Both the position numbers and the translations under genes were made by a program. The notes under the pieces are model-generated. The model had not been told where the DNA came from, did not search any database, and saw only the letters and a program-made list of their open reading frames with translations. Source: Rotaria sp. Silwood1 (Eukaryota; Rotifera; Eurotatoria; Philodinida; Philodinidae). From it: a stretch of DNA of 64,000 bases. Shown here piece after piece: positions 11,013 through 24,583 of the stretch (position 1 is the stretch's first letter; each line of letters opens with the position of its first letter). Where the stretch lies: NCBI GenBank assembly GCA_905250075.1, contig CAJNOP010000021.1:1141808-1205807 (forward strand), given 5' to 3'.

Positions 11013-12575
11013 ATGATTGAACTCGATAAGAAACAGTCTGATACTCATTCCAACATCCTGGAAAATGACAAATCCGACGAAGACCTTAAGCGTCACCTAA
11101 ACACTCGGCATATAACTATGATAGCCATTGGCGGTATTATTGGTCCTGGTCTACTCGTGGGCTCAGGTACTGCACTTGCGTACGCTGGCCCTGCTGGAGC
11201 TCTAATTGCATTTGCTGCCACAGGACTGATCGTCTTCTTCGTTATGCAATCACTCGGTGAGATCTCAACTGCGATTCCCGTAAGTGGCGCATTTACAGAC
11301 TTTGCCGGTCGATTTTGTGATCCTGCCCTTTCTTTTGCCCTCGGTTGGATCTATTGGTACCTATGGATCACAGTTCTTGCCAACGAATACAACGTCATAT
11401 CAATCGTTATTATGTATTGGACGCAAGCTGTGCCTCAATGGACATGGATCGTCATTTGGTGGTTCGTCTTTCTTGGAATCTCACTCGTCGGTGTTCTCAT
11501 TTATGGCGAGATTGAATTCTGGCTGAGTTTGATCAAGATTTTTGTCATTCTAGGGTATTTTGTTCTTGCCGTGTTAATTGATATTGGTGTAATTGGGGGT
11601 ACCTATATTGGCACACAATACTGGCGAAATCCAGGTTCATTTGCGGATGGAATCAACGGTATAGCTAAAGTCTTTGTTATTGCTGGCACACTTTATGCAG
11701 GAGTAGAGATGGTTGGAGTTACAGCTGGCGAATGTCGATGTCCAGAACAAGCTGTTCCACGGGCCATTAAGCAAGTCTTCTTGCGAATCATAGTCTTCTA
11801 TCTTGGTTTGGTATTCTTCATCGGTCTGTTGATACCCTACAATTCGACTCATCTTCTCTCCGCTTCATCCAAAGCGGCTGCATCACCTCTGACTATCTCT
11901 CTGGAAGATGCAGGCATTCATATAGCTGCTCATATCATTAATGGACTCATCGTTCTTTCTGTCTTATCAGCTGGTATATCATCAATTTATGTTACATCGC
12001 GGACTATGTTCTATTTGGGAAAAACAGGAAGAGCACCAAAATTCCTTGGAATAACAAATAAACATGGTGTACCATGGCCGGCGATTCTCTTTTGCAATTT
12101 GTTCGCATGTATCTGTTTCATTAATCTAGGCTCGGGTGGGACCGGTGCTGCTTTCACATATTTGATTAACCTTTCGGGTGTTTCTACATTCATCGTTTGG
12201 GCGGTTATAGCACTTGTGCACATCCAATTCCGTCGTGGCTTGAAAGCGCAAGGAGTGAGTGCCAATAATTTACCATTTAAAGCAATATGGTATCCCTACG
12301 GTGCCTACTTCGGCCTTGTAGCCAGCGTATTTCTTATCTTCTTTCAAGGATACACAAGTTTATTGCAACCGTTCGATCCGGTTGCCTTCGTCGTCTCCTA
12401 TATTCTCATTCCTGTTTTCCTAATACTTTTCTTTGGATATAAGTTTTGGAAGAAAACTCGATGGGTTCAAGCGTCCGAGATGGATATTTGGACTGGGAGA
12501 CGTGTTGTTAGAAATGAAATAGCCCAATCGGGTACACAAACAATATGGTCACATATAAAAGCCATCTTTATTTGA
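11013..12575 (+). CDS. Fungal-type amino-acid permease (AAT/YAT, APC superfamily)
   Basis: An intact, intronless 520-residue protein of the amino-acid permease family (Pfam AA_permease type), a 12-helix plasma-membrane importer of amino acids driven by the proton gradient. The cytosolic N-terminus ends in LKRHLNTRHITMIAIGG, directly followed by the helix-1 substrate motif GGIIGPGLLVGSG (residues about 39-51), the usual family signature. The loop before helix 6 reads AGECRCPEQAVPRAI and the following helix FFIGLLIPYN, both typical of fungal permeases. Near residues 325-355 is SRTMFYLGKTGRAPKFL, the family's R.L..LA..G.AP..F motif. The length matches fungal members, which are usually 500-600 residues. 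The ATG is the first in frame and lies just after a possible 5'-UTR acceptor (cttttag). Coding DNA is visibly more GC-rich than its surroundings, has no intron, and lies in a gene-poor tract with another transporter relic, which fits horizontal acquisition. The substrate cannot be read from the sequence. Confidence 0.93.
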   Translation: MIELDKKQSDTHSNILENDKSDEDLKRHLNTRHITMIAIGGIIGPGLLVGSGTALAYAGPAGALIAFAATGLIVFFVMQSLGEISTAIPVSGAFTDFAGRFCDPALSFALGWIYWYLWITVLANEYNVISIVIMYWTQAVPQWTWIVIWWFVFLGISLVGVLIYGEIEFWLSLIKIFVILGYFVLAVLIDIGVIGGTYIGTQYWRNPGSFADGINGIAKVFVIAGTLYAGVEMVGVTAGECRCPEQAVPRAIKQVFLRIIVFYLGLVFFIGLLIPYNSTHLLSASSKAAASPLTISLEDAGIHIAAHIINGLIVLSVLSAGISSIYVTSRTMFYLGKTGRAPKFLGITNKHGVPWPAILFCNLFACICFINLGSGGTGAAFTYLINLSGVSTFIVWAVIALVHIQFRRGLKAQGVSANNLPFKAIWYPYGAYFGLVASVFLIFFQGYTSLLQPFDPVAFVVSYILIPVFLILFFGYKFWKKTRWVQASEMDIWTGRRVVRNEIAQSGTQTIWSHIKAIFI

Positions 12576-14239
12576 CTCACATAATCATGCTTTCTTTTTT
12601 GCAATGTTACTCTTTCATAGCATAGGAACCATTCATGTTTTATTCTATAATTTTTGTGAGTCAACTGAAATCAATAAACAACAAGAACATAATTTTTTCC
12701 CACAATAAGTAATATCAATAAACAATCGCTTCGACTTGAACACTTGTTAACAATTTTAAATAGATGCACTTTATTTACACGAAATCAACGTCGATGAGAA
12801 TCGCATAACTACTGCAGTACACAGTTGTGTGTGCATAGTTATATAATAATTCAAACACTTTCAAGATAATATATTTGAATTCAAACATCAGCGCTATATA
12901 GACGCTTTGCATTTGATTGAAGATTTAGTATCACTTGAATATAGTTTGTTATTCATCAAATAAATCATTTTGAATCTTTATGTACCTGTTTACTAATGTC
13001 TCATATCGAAGCGAACCCGAATAGTTTAGTAGATCGATCTGTTTCTTATACTTCTGAGTTGTTTCATAAAATAGCATGTTGAGTTATTTCCGTTGTTTTT
13101 CGTTTCAATATCTATTTTTTCTCATTGAATTAGAAGAAAAATTGAATGACGAATATAACATCAATACAAATCTTTCCTTAACAGCAGAACAATATTCACA
13201 TTTCGCCAAGAGGCAATCAACTGATTTCAAATGATTTTAAGTGATTTATAGAAGTAATCAGAACACTTTTATTTCTTTATATGGTTTAACTGTGCACTGC
13301 CTATCTATTGATATAATGTTAATTAGACAAACATTATAAGAGTATGTGAGTTTCATTGACAAAAATGATGATAAAGGAAAGCAAAACCGTTCAATGTGAC
13401 ATAACCTCATTCTTTCTTTATTGAAACACAACAGTTGAAAATACCAAGTTTTATCGACCTTAAACTTGTGATAATTAATTAGCACAAAATGAAATTTTAT
13501 CTGTTTCTAGCACCTAACATACAGCTTTGTTTGTACAGAACTTTATATACATTATTATCTTGTTTTAGATCATCAAATAAGTGCATTCCATAATTTGTCC
13601 ATATACCTGCATTATTTAACACATCCAGAATATCATTTAATTCGAATTCTTCATCATTATCATCATCATTTGAAAAAACTGCTACAGCTACTACAATTCG
13701 TTTCATCGTTCAACTCTATATCTAAGTTTAATTTCTGCCTCTTGATAATATTCAGATCTAAGAACTAAAATGCTTCTAATTGTCGTGAAATGATTGTTCT
13801 TAACAGAGCCATATGATGTAAACGAACATATTTGTTTAACCTTTTATCAATTTTCTCTACAAAAGATGATATAGATAGGTAAGATAATAAATATATGAAT
13901 AATTCAGTTGTCTATTGGTAGATTTGTTTTTTTGATACGATGACATATTCTTCTAGAAGATAACTCACAATGAATGGTTGATTTTTTTTTTTGTTTTTTT
14001 TATTCAGTCCATTTATTTTAAAATCAAAATATAACACAGAATGCAATGTGAAAAGCTTCACAAGGTTCAATAAAAATCTTATTTTATCTATCCATCTTTC
14101 GTTTTCAAAATGAACGAAAATTCTATGCGAGCAATTTTCAATGAGACGAAAATAATCATTGATCGGTAAGCCACAAGCTCTCTTTTCTATTTCATCAATT
14201 AACTCCTTGAGGAGAGCATTACTACAGAGTGGGTAGAAA
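12576..14239. other. Intergenic, no supported gene
   Basis: AT-rich. Probable poly(A) signals of the permease (aataaa) occur at about 12672-12677 and 12718-12723. A minus-strand open frame at 13497-13706 has an acidic stretch but no recognisable family. Confidence 0.5.
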
Positions 14240-14936
14240 TATTATTCCAGAGGAGTAACACTATAATTTCAAATAGTAGACATAATTAATTTTATACCAA
14301 ATGAAAGCGTGTCGAAAATGGGGTTTATTGGTACTAAATGGTAAAGGTTATGAAAACATTTTAATGTCAAACTTGAGACATTTACAGAAATTTTATACGC
14401 TTTTGGCGTAGAAAAGTAAGATATCAGTATTTTTAACACGAAGCAAAATTGTTTTTCTTGGATATTTTCATATGGTTTGATACAGCTCGTCGAGCTCTAC
14501 AAAAGTGTATATATTAAAAAAATTTAAGCCATATTTTTGAGATAAAAAATTTAAAAAAACTTCTTAGAAAATCTCAAAAATATGACTTAAATTTTTTTTT
14601 AATATATACAGTTTTGTAGAGCTCGCCGAGCTGTATCAAACCATATGAAAATATCCAAGAAAAACAATTTTGCTTCGTGTTAAAAATACTGGTATCTTAC
14701 TTTCCTACGCGAAAAGCGTATAAAATTTCTGCAAATGTCTGAAATTTGACATTAAAAAGTTTCCATAACCTTTACCATTTAGTACCAATCCATGTAGCCA
14801 ATAATGTAAAATAATGGACATTATTTTACATTATTGGCTACATGGGAATAATCCCCATTTTCGAATCGCTTTCATTTGGTGTAAAATTAATTATGTCTAC
14901 TATTTGAAATTATAGTGTTACCCTCCTGGAATAATA
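14240..14936. mobile_element. Foldback element, about 697 bp
   Basis: Almost the whole element is one long imperfect inverted repeat. The left end (tattattccag at 14240) is matched by the reverse complement of the right end (ctggaataata, ending 14936). Inner blocks pair along the arms, for example gaaaatatccaagaaaaaca in the right arm with its complement in the left at about 14450, and gctcgtcgagctctacaaaa with ttttgtagagctcgccgagc. The centre is near 14560. No coding capacity, so it would depend on enzymes supplied elsewhere. The arms differ by scattered substitutions, indicating some age. Confidence 0.85.
14790..14845. repeat. Perfect 27-bp-arm palindrome nested in the foldback element
   Basis: Arms 14790-14816 and 14819-14845 are perfect reverse complements (ccatgtagccaataatgtaa at the outer part of each arm) around a 2-nt spacer. 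The left arm of the host element lacks this block: there, accaataaaccccatttt runs straight through, whereas the right arm has the palindrome between agtaccaat and aataatcccc. It is therefore a later insertion into the right arm. Confidence 0.85.
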
Positions 14937-17900
14937 GTTTTACTCACCATGTACTTCAGCTCTGCTTGTCGTATTTGCCCAAACCACAGATTACCTTTGC
15001 TGATTTTGTCTTGTCTCTGTTGCAATTACGCATGATTGAAAACAACTAGAATTAAGTGCAATAGGATCGTCTGTAGAACTAGGTCGGTTTCTTGGTGCTT
15101 TGATTATTCATATATTTCTATATCTTGAAGAATCAGATGTAATGGAAAGTCAGAAAATCAAATCATAGATGACACGGAAATAGACGCAAAATAGTGAATA
15201 GTGTGTCTTGGTTGAACGATGGTGTAAGGCAAGAGAATAGTAGTAATGAATCTCAATATAAGAAGACAGGGTGAATGAGGGCATAAGGTAGATGATAGAA
15301 TTACAATTATTGAAAGTGATAAATCTATGATTTCTAATAATATGCATGTCATTACAGTATCATAAGAAACATGCCCAAGTCAATTACAAATTAACTCACA
15401 GTCACAATACAGATATAGAGTTCCCGCCCCCAAGGTATTCATGAATCGTAGTTTTTAACTATTGCCCATTGCATATTATTGATGATAGCGTCCAATATGT
15501 CGTAATCCAAAGCAATGAGAGCATGGCAGTTTGGTAGCGATCTAGAATTCTTAATAAATTGCACGAATTTCTCTTCACACCACGACAACGATTCGAGAGA
15601 ATGGACGTGTATATGCCGAGGCATGTAGGTCTTCTTTTCACTGGTACCCACACCCCAATTTCATCCAATACTCAATTAAAATATAATAGAACATGGTACT
15701 CTTTGAGTTAAATACTCCATCAGCTATTAGGTTTGATTATCTTGTGAGAAAACATATCTGGTTACTATGAAGCCTTTTTCTTGCAAGACGTTCCATCAAT
15801 CGTTTAATTATGTTGTGGAATTAAAACGAATTGATTGTGATTTCAATTCAATGTACACCAAATTGTCGACTAAAGACTATACTGATTTTTATGCATACAA
15901 AATATCAAAAAGAAATGCAAATACAAAATAGTCAAATATGTTCATTGGTAATAAGAATCATTCAAACTGTTTTATTCAGCAATAACAAAACTATAAGTAT
16001 CAGTTCGGACACTATTTACTTTCATTACTTTTTAATAGGAAATTGACATTTGGAACAATAGTTTTACGAGTTAGAGTTTCTGAATTGATGCAAACAACAC
16101 TTATCAATACACTAACTAATAATTGTATTAGTTGATCGGGTCTAATAAACTTAAATAGTAATTAATAGTTTAATTTTAGCTTAGATCAGCTACTTTTAGT
16201 TGTATTCGTCTCATAATCGTTATCGTCATAACTCTCCTCTTCTGCTTTGTCTATTATAAATCTAAGTTTTTCATCAAGAGTTTTCTTTTGTTTAACTTTA
16301 TCTCATTTCATTTTATCTATTGAGTACCACAATTACCAATACATATAAAATGCTACATGCCTCAAATCATTTCAATTTATTTCCTTTCATTATGAAATCA
16401 TATCACACGATTTATAATGTCATGTTTACAAATTGTATAAGTTTTCTTAAGTGTGCAAATGTAATAATATCTGACTTCAAATAAATATCAAAATATATTA
16501 TTATTGCATGCATTTTTTTTAAAACGAAATAATGTTTTGAATAATAAGAAAAACACTTCTTTAATGTTTTATTATTGTGTATTTAATATCGATTGAGTAT
16601 TTTCATCATCAACAAATGTCAATACGAAAAAAAAAACAGAGAGCCCTTTCAAATTATCCCTTCATGGAAGAGTGTGAAGCGAACAGAGTTACCATAGAAA
16701 TTATTTTCTTCCTTCTAATTTTTACGTTGGAAAAAACCCATTTAACTAACTACTATTTAATTTGTTTTAATATAAATAGTCAAAGTTTTGTGACGATGAC
16801 GAGAACATCAAGTTAAATAAACGTTTATCTTTATTTTTGAATTTATATAAAGAATGTTTATTCATGAATCTGATACTATGTTATTGTTCGAGTAAACCTT
16901 GGTTTATCTAAATTTTGAATAAAGTTTTTTTTATATAATTGTAAATATTAACTGTAAAGCACAATTAATTCATAGGATATCATTATAATGTAATACAATT
17001 ACATGCATACATTCCATGTACAATTTCTTTGGTGTTGATATCATGACTCAATACTGTATGTCTTCAGTGTGTAGTATAATCAAGTACATTTTTCTTCTTC
17101 ATTCTGTTCTATTTATTTTGTGTATGTACGATTTCTACGGTACGAATGGTCAATCATGTTGTCAATTAAGTAAAGTGATCGAAACAAATTTACCAACAAC
17201 GTATTTTCGTCTTTTTTCTCCTAAATCGGACGATACTGACAAGGATTATAAAAAAGCTGAAGAGAGTAGTTTTTAGATCCCATCAACTATTGTTTAATAA
17301 TGCCATTTTAAAAAGAACAAAATGAGAGTCACCACATTTTGTATAACTTCTAGAATCCAAAAAGTATCGTGTCCAGTCTTTTAGACACCTCATTATTACA
17401 GTTTCTCTAGTATAGAATGCATTAGATGGAAACTTTCATTGCCTATTAAAATCACTATCTGGATTATAGTTAGATGCTCAACATTGTGGAAAAAAAAGAA
17501 TATAATGTTGTTAATCCTTTTTCTACCACCTTACTTTAACAGTAGTTATTGCAATTAGTTCCTTTTCTGAATACGTTTATAAGTAAAAGTAATTTATAAT
17601 CCTAATAAAAGTACTATGATGTCAATTTAATTTTCATAATACTCTATATCCAGTACTCTTGTACAAGGTACTCAAAGGTAAATTCAAATATTTTTTTTTC
17701 TTATCATTAATCAAATCATTTTTTTTTGTCTGTTCTTTTCTTATTGCAGCAAATAAATCTGGTTTTTTAATCCTTATCTTTTTATTTTGTACTCAAGAAC
17801 GTTTAGTCGGTTAAGATTTTTTGTTCTAAAACTTTTCGTGCTTGTTACAATAACAAACAGATCATAAATGGAAACCCTCGTTCAAGATAAATAATTTGAA

Positions 17901-18749
17901 ATGTTGTACCAAACGAAAGTTTTATAATTATCGAAAAAATAAACTTCGATAGGATGCACAATGACATACATGTTATACCAGTTTGCTAGTTTATTTTATT
18001 GTTGAGACGAATAAATGTCATAAAAATTGATTCATGAAAACAAAAGTGATAATATATTTCTTCGTTTTTCTTTTCATTCTCTGAAATAAATCGCTTGTCT
18101 ATTCACCAAATGTAAAAGGCAAATACTTGATTTGATAATCTTGTCAGCTAAGAGCACCGTACCGATTCGTCTTAACTCAATATATGTAAATATATTTTTT
18201 GTTATTCTCATTTTTCCATCTCCTCTCTATTGCGCGTCCGATAAATCGAGCAGTAGTAAAGAAATGTAATAGGTCTCGTTTTTTCTTTTTTTTTCTGTTG
18301 GAAATGCAAACGGAAGAAGACGAAAATGTTGATTAGGTGTATACACACATATATATTGTAACATTTGATAATGTCGACATGCGCGTCCTAGGAAAAAAAA
18401 GGAGAAAAAAAAGAGAATCGAACGAAAAAAAAGAACCCTTATTCGATCGTAGAGGCTTCGAGCGTTATGGCACATACATATAACACGTACTTACGAATGC
18501 AGCATCATCGTTTTTCAATACAATACAGCATAGCAAGAAAAACATACGGTCAACATCTTCATTTTTATTAGGTATTAATATAAATATTGAGAATTTCATC
18601 AAATCTCGTCTTGATAATTTCGTTTTAAAAAGACAAATGTAATATTCACTTTTTTTTCATGATTAGACGACATCTGATATTCATTCCCATTGTTCAAATC
18701 ATATCTTCATATATTTTTATCAATGGCAATGTAAAACAACAATATAATC
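14937..18749. other. Long AT-rich intergenic stretch
   Basis: No supported gene. A plus-strand open frame at 17016-17276 (86 codons) begins with a hydrophobic run and ends with an acidic, lysine-rich tail, so it could encode a small secreted or anchored peptide, but nothing else supports it. The rest is homopolymer-rich, and the last few hundred bases probably hold the promoter and 5'-UTR of the potassium channel gene. Confidence 0.45.
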
Positions 18750-20462
18750 ATGAATAGTTCATCGCATCAATTTATGCCTATACCAACCGATGAGACTTTA
18801 TTCTCGACAGCACCAGTACTTCGTCGAGGATCAAGTCGAATTTCAATACATTCGAATGGTTTTGATGAAGATATTGATATTGGTTCACCATTAAGTCATC
18901 ATATGTCACTTAAACGTTTACATAATCCATTTCAAGCTCGTGTTTATAATTTTCTTGAACGACCATCTGGCATATCCTGTTTTTTATATCATTTTTCTGT
19001 CTTTGTCGTTGTTATTGGTTGTCTTGTTTACAGTTCAATATTAACTGTTTATGTTGAACAATCTTATTCAATATTATTTTGGATAGAGTTTGTACTTTTT
19101 ATTTTATTTTCTATCGAATATATTGTTCGTGTATGGTCATCCGGTTGTCGAAGTAAATATCGTGGTCGTCATGGTCGCTTATTATTTATGCGTAAAGTGA
19201 TGTGTATTGTTGATTTATGTGTTATTATTGGTTATGCTATATTATTATGTATGGGAATAAGTCATACACAATTTAATATTCAACTTGTAAGATATGTAAG
19301 AATTCTTCAAATACTTCGATTTCTTCATGTTGATCGACGTCTTACATCATGGCGTTTACTTGGATCTGTTGTTTATGATCATCGTTATGAATTAATAGCT
19401 ACACTTTATTTTTGTTTTATTTTCTTAATTGTTGTTGCTTATTTAATTTGGCTTGTAGAAAAAGATGAAAGTAAACCAGCTAGTGAAGATATGTTTCATA
19501 GTTTTGCTGATACACTTTGGTGGGCGATTGTAACGATGGTAAATTTAAACGATGAAAATATAAAGCAAATATCTTTTCTTTCTTTTTATTTTTATTTGTT
19601 TTTCTAGGCAACAATCGGATATGGTGATAAGTGTCCGAGTACATATATTGGTAAAATGATTACATCATGTTTATGTATTTGTGGTGTTGCTTTTTGGACA
19701 TTACCATCAGGTATTATTGGTTCAGGCTTTGCTTTAAAAGTTGAACAAAAAAAACGTGAGAAACAATTTAATCGTTTGGTTCCTGCTGCTGCTAGTCTTA
19801 TTCAAAATTGGTGGCGTATGATTGCTGCTCGTCGTCCACATCTAGTAGCTACATGGCGTATTTATCGAATTGAAGTAAAACGATCTAATAAACTTAATCG
19901 ACATACTGGTTCTACATTTGTTATAAATACAATTGATAGTACTAATGATACATTACGTATGCGTAATGGTGCAACAGCATATAATTCATCATCAAGTGGA
20001 GTTCCATTAGAGAAATTTTGCTGGCGTAAGATCGAAAAAGCTGAAGATCTTAGTACAAATCAACGTACTGCTATACGAATGATACGTATTATTAAATATC
20101 ATGTATCAAAAAGGAAATTTCGTCAAGCCCATAAACCGTACAATTTTAAAGATATTATGGATGAAAATGCTCAAGGAAATTTAAAAGTTATGTATACACT
20201 TGCTGATATACAACGACGTTTAGATCAAACATTAGGTTTACCAAAATCATATCCAATTGTTTTATCGGATAAAGAACGTGAACAATTAACATTAAATGCT
20301 AAAGTACAACGATTAGAAACAAAACTAGCTGGACTTGAAAGACAAACAAATCGAGTTATTTCATTACTCGAAGAATTATGTCAACGTTCATATCATGAAG
20401 GAAAAGATATAATCATGAATAGAATACCAGCTGTAGCTGAAGAAATAACATCAGGAACGTGA
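18750..20462 (+). CDS. KCNQ: KCNQ/Kv7-like voltage-gated potassium channel
   Basis: Two exons, 18750-19538 and 19608-20462, joined in phase 0 across a 69-nt intron, give 547 residues. Six membrane segments are visible: S1 about 78-101, S2 108-129, S3 147-168, the arginine-bearing voltage sensor S4 about 176-199 (VRYVRILQILRFLHVDRR), S5 213-235, and S6 after the pore. The pore helix ends WWAIVTM at the first exon and the filter TIGYGDKCPSTYIGK starts the second. S4-S5 continues LTSWRLLGSVVYDH, which is specific to the KCNQ family. The C-terminus starts with GFALKVEQKKREKQF and a calmodulin-binding helix (SLIQNWWRMIAAR), and ends with a coiled-coil-like assembly region (about 485-525). Such channels sit in the plasma membrane of excitable or epithelial cells and carry slow K+ current. 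Human members are 650-930 residues, so this one is short, mainly in the C-terminal tail. Confidence 0.92.
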
Positions 20463-21184
20463 TTTAATCACATTATATATTCAACGTAATATTTTTTTTC
20501 TTTTGTCTTTGTTTTCTGATTTTTTTTTTTGTACTTAGAAATTTTTCCTTGTGCTAATTTTTATGATGATAATGAAGAAAAAATTGAACGAAATAAATGA
20601 TTTTCATGTATTTAGTCTAAAATGTATATTTACAGGTATCATTTGATTATCCATTTGACATCAATAACGAACTTCTATTGTTTTTTTTTCGATGCAAAAG
20701 ACTACGATGATTTTTTTGAATTCATACATTCTTTATCTTCAATTTTTAATTCGTAATATGTAGAAATGTCTATGAAAGAAAATGATTTCTAAATAAAAAT
20801 TCTAATCAATGAAAAAAGATAATATTGATCATTAACGACAACTACAGGCGACTTCAGTATACTGGATCATGGAAAGAAAATATTAGCCAATGAATTCTTT
20901 TTAATCCAGTTTTTCCTTCGTTCATTTATGCTCTTGTTTGATTAATTTTTATTATATTCTTCCCAATTTGACCATCCTTATTCTTTTGTAAGAATACATC
21001 AAACTATTGAAATATTCATTCGATACAATTAAATAATTCGTCAATTATCTAACGAAAATATCAATAACAAAATTTCTATTCTTTGATAACTGATGTCTTC
21101 AAATATATCTTTTTATTGATTTTTTTTTTCTTTAGATTATAAATTAATTATCTTTTTTGTCTTTTGTTTATTTAAAAACTCACG
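20463..21184. other. Intergenic between the channel gene and the CDK2AP1-like gene
   Basis: AT-rich spacer with poly(T) runs. It should contain the 3' end of the upstream transcript and the promoter of the downstream one. No gene seen. A pyrimidine tract and ttctttag at about 21127-21136 could be a cis- or trans-splice acceptor ahead of the next start codon. Confidence 0.4.
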
Positions 21185-21649
21185 ATGGATTTAACCATGG
21201 ATTTATCAATTCGTAAACCACAACAGCAACAACAATCTCCAGCTGCACCATCACGACCAATTCTTAATCCAGCAGCACCTTCTAGTATGCTACAAGGTTC
21301 AGCTGGTCGAAATTCACCTCATTTACCTCCACCACCTCCAACAGCATCTCCATCTGCTTCACATACAACTGTGCATCAACAACAAATCAAACAACAATCT
21401 CAGCCATATGTACCAATTCCACCAGCTGTTCAACAACAATTAAATCAAGTTCAACAACATCAACAACGTGTTATGCAACAAACAAAATATGTTCAATTAC
21501 TTAATGTTATTGAAGAAATGGGTAAAGATATTAAACCAACATATGCAGGAAATAAGAATTCAGCTGAACGTTTAAGACGTGCAATTGCATCAGCTCGTGT
21601 TCTTGTTCGAGAATGTCAACTTGAATGTGATCGAAATAGTCGACCTTGA
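21185..21649 (+). CDS. CDK2AP1: CDK2-associated protein 1 family (DOC-1) protein
   Basis: A single-exon 154-residue protein. The first about 95 residues are low complexity, rich in Gln, Pro, Ser and Ala (short Gln runs, a PPPPP run). The last about 55 residues match the conserved CDK2AP domain: [20 protein letters not shown], then [20 protein letters not shown] and [11 protein letters not shown]. In animals this family is a small nuclear subunit of the NuRD chromatin-remodelling complex and was first described as a CDK2-binding growth suppressor. Human CDK2AP1 is 115 residues, so this protein has a longer N-terminal tail. The start is the first ATG; a second in-frame ATG follows five codons later. 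The assignment rests on the C-terminal domain and is clear. Confidence 0.9.
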   Translation: MDLTMDLSIRKPQQQQQSPAAPSRPILNPAAPSSMLQGSAGRNSPHLPPPPPTASPSASHTTVHQQQIKQQSQPYVPIPPAVQQQLNQVQQHQQRVMQQTKYVQLLNVIEEMGKDIKPTYAGNKNSAERLRRAIASARVLVRECQLECDRNSRP

Positions 21650-23265
21650 AAATATCAAAATTTATTAACAACAATTTATGTATATATTTAAAAGAGAAAA
21701 AAAACTTATATGTCTGTCAATGTTCTTTTTCTTTTTTGTTTATTAAAATTATCATTGCATCAGGTATAAATATTCTATTGAATTGGATCATATACTTCTA
21801 CCAATCAATATACAGTAAAATTTCTCGTAAATGAACATCATCAGCACTTTAAAAAAATGTTTACTATTGAGAGATGTTTATCTATGGAAGATATCATATG
21901 TTTTACTAGAAACAGCTTCCAATAATTCTTTGAAGTGGAAGGGACTGAAAATTTGACACGTTGTCAGAACTGGTCTGTCTGGCAGATAATTTTCAGAGGA
22001 CAGCCCGAGATTTTCGCAGACACACCATAAAAAGTAGCGGGGCTAGAACTACTTCAGCCTCTCTTGCATCGAAATCTATGTTACAAAACTAAAAAAAATT
22101 AGAATATAAATTTCTTTCCTAATCTTTGTTTCGTTTCACAAAGCTCTTTATCATTGTTTTCGTTCAATACTTCGATTTTGATAATCAGCTAAGTAGTCGA
22201 TTTTTTAGCTAATTTACATTGTGATTTATCGTCACTATTGTTGTTATGATTAGTCAGATGAATTTTTTTTTCATGTAATGTAAGATGATGTCCGGATGCC
22301 ATTGCTTTTCATGATATTTTGTTAAATAAATTTGTATTGTTTCGATTAATTTCAACGAACTATACAATAGATTAGCATGATATTCATTAGTGAATCACTA
22401 TGTCATATAAAGTTACGTACTAGGACCAAGAGAATCGAATACAAAAAATTTTATACTTTGTCTTTCAAACTACTGTTTTTCAATCTTTCTCGAAATAAAT
22501 TACCAATTGAGACAAAATTCATTTCTTTTGTTTTATTTTTAAAGCTATTATCATTGAGCAATAGATAAACAACACAATTGTCTATACTCATACCAGTGTG
22601 CAGTTATACATTCTTAAGAACATACATACCACAAATATTCTCATTTCGTGTAATGTGAAATATATTCTAAGAACTTAAGTTAGTTCACGTTATCTATTAG
22701 CACAAACTAAAATATATTCACAAGTTCTCATTGTAATTTTTAGAAATAGAACAATAAACTATGAATCTTATCAAACGTATATATAGTATATTTCAACCGT
22801 TGAATAATTATCTATGATAGATAATCATTCAATACTATTAATACATATTACTGGATGATATTTTCCATATAACTAAAGCGCTTTTTTATGAAATATGATC
22901 GCAAAGGAATGTTGAAATATAAAGGGTAGAAATTTGCACGCTTTCTCCTCCATAAATCATGCTAATATATGAGCTACTTTCGTATTGCGTTTCTGCAGGA
23001 TTAGGGAAAATATAATGGAGAAATGCGCCCCAAAATAGGTAGAATAAAATAATCTTCCTAAGATTAGCAAGAAAACTACATTGTGTGTCATATTTTAATT
23101 TCGTAGGGATTGTGCTAACAGCTTTTTTCTTTTGATTACTTTCAATAATTTGTGATACAATTACAACAACACTGAAATTATATAAATAGAAAGTATATAT
23201 ACGTATATATCAAACAGAACATTTTCTTTTCTTAATTGTTATCAAAAGAAAAAACACATTCACAA
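21650..23265. other. Intergenic, convergent gene ends, no supported gene
   Basis: Lies between two convergently transcribed genes. Open frames are short and lysine- or phenylalanine-rich. A locally GC-richer patch at about 21950-22060 stands out but has no visible coding frame or hairpin. Confidence 0.45.
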
Positions 23266-24448
<1,183 letters not shown>

Positions 24449-24583
24449 AGTCCTGTTTTATTTAACTAGATCTAAAAATATTCATAATCATCAATTTATT
24501 TTTGTTTTTACTAAGAGAAACAAAATAATGATTCTATACGAAATAAAAACAAAACAAACGACTGATTATGTTGAAGAATTTTA
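24449..24583. other. Short spacer between TRMT61A start and MRI1 end
   Basis: Only 135 bp separate the TRMT61A start codon and the MRI1 stop on the same strand, so TRMT61A must be transcribed from a very compact promoter or co-transcribed. No further feature seen. Confidence 0.4.
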
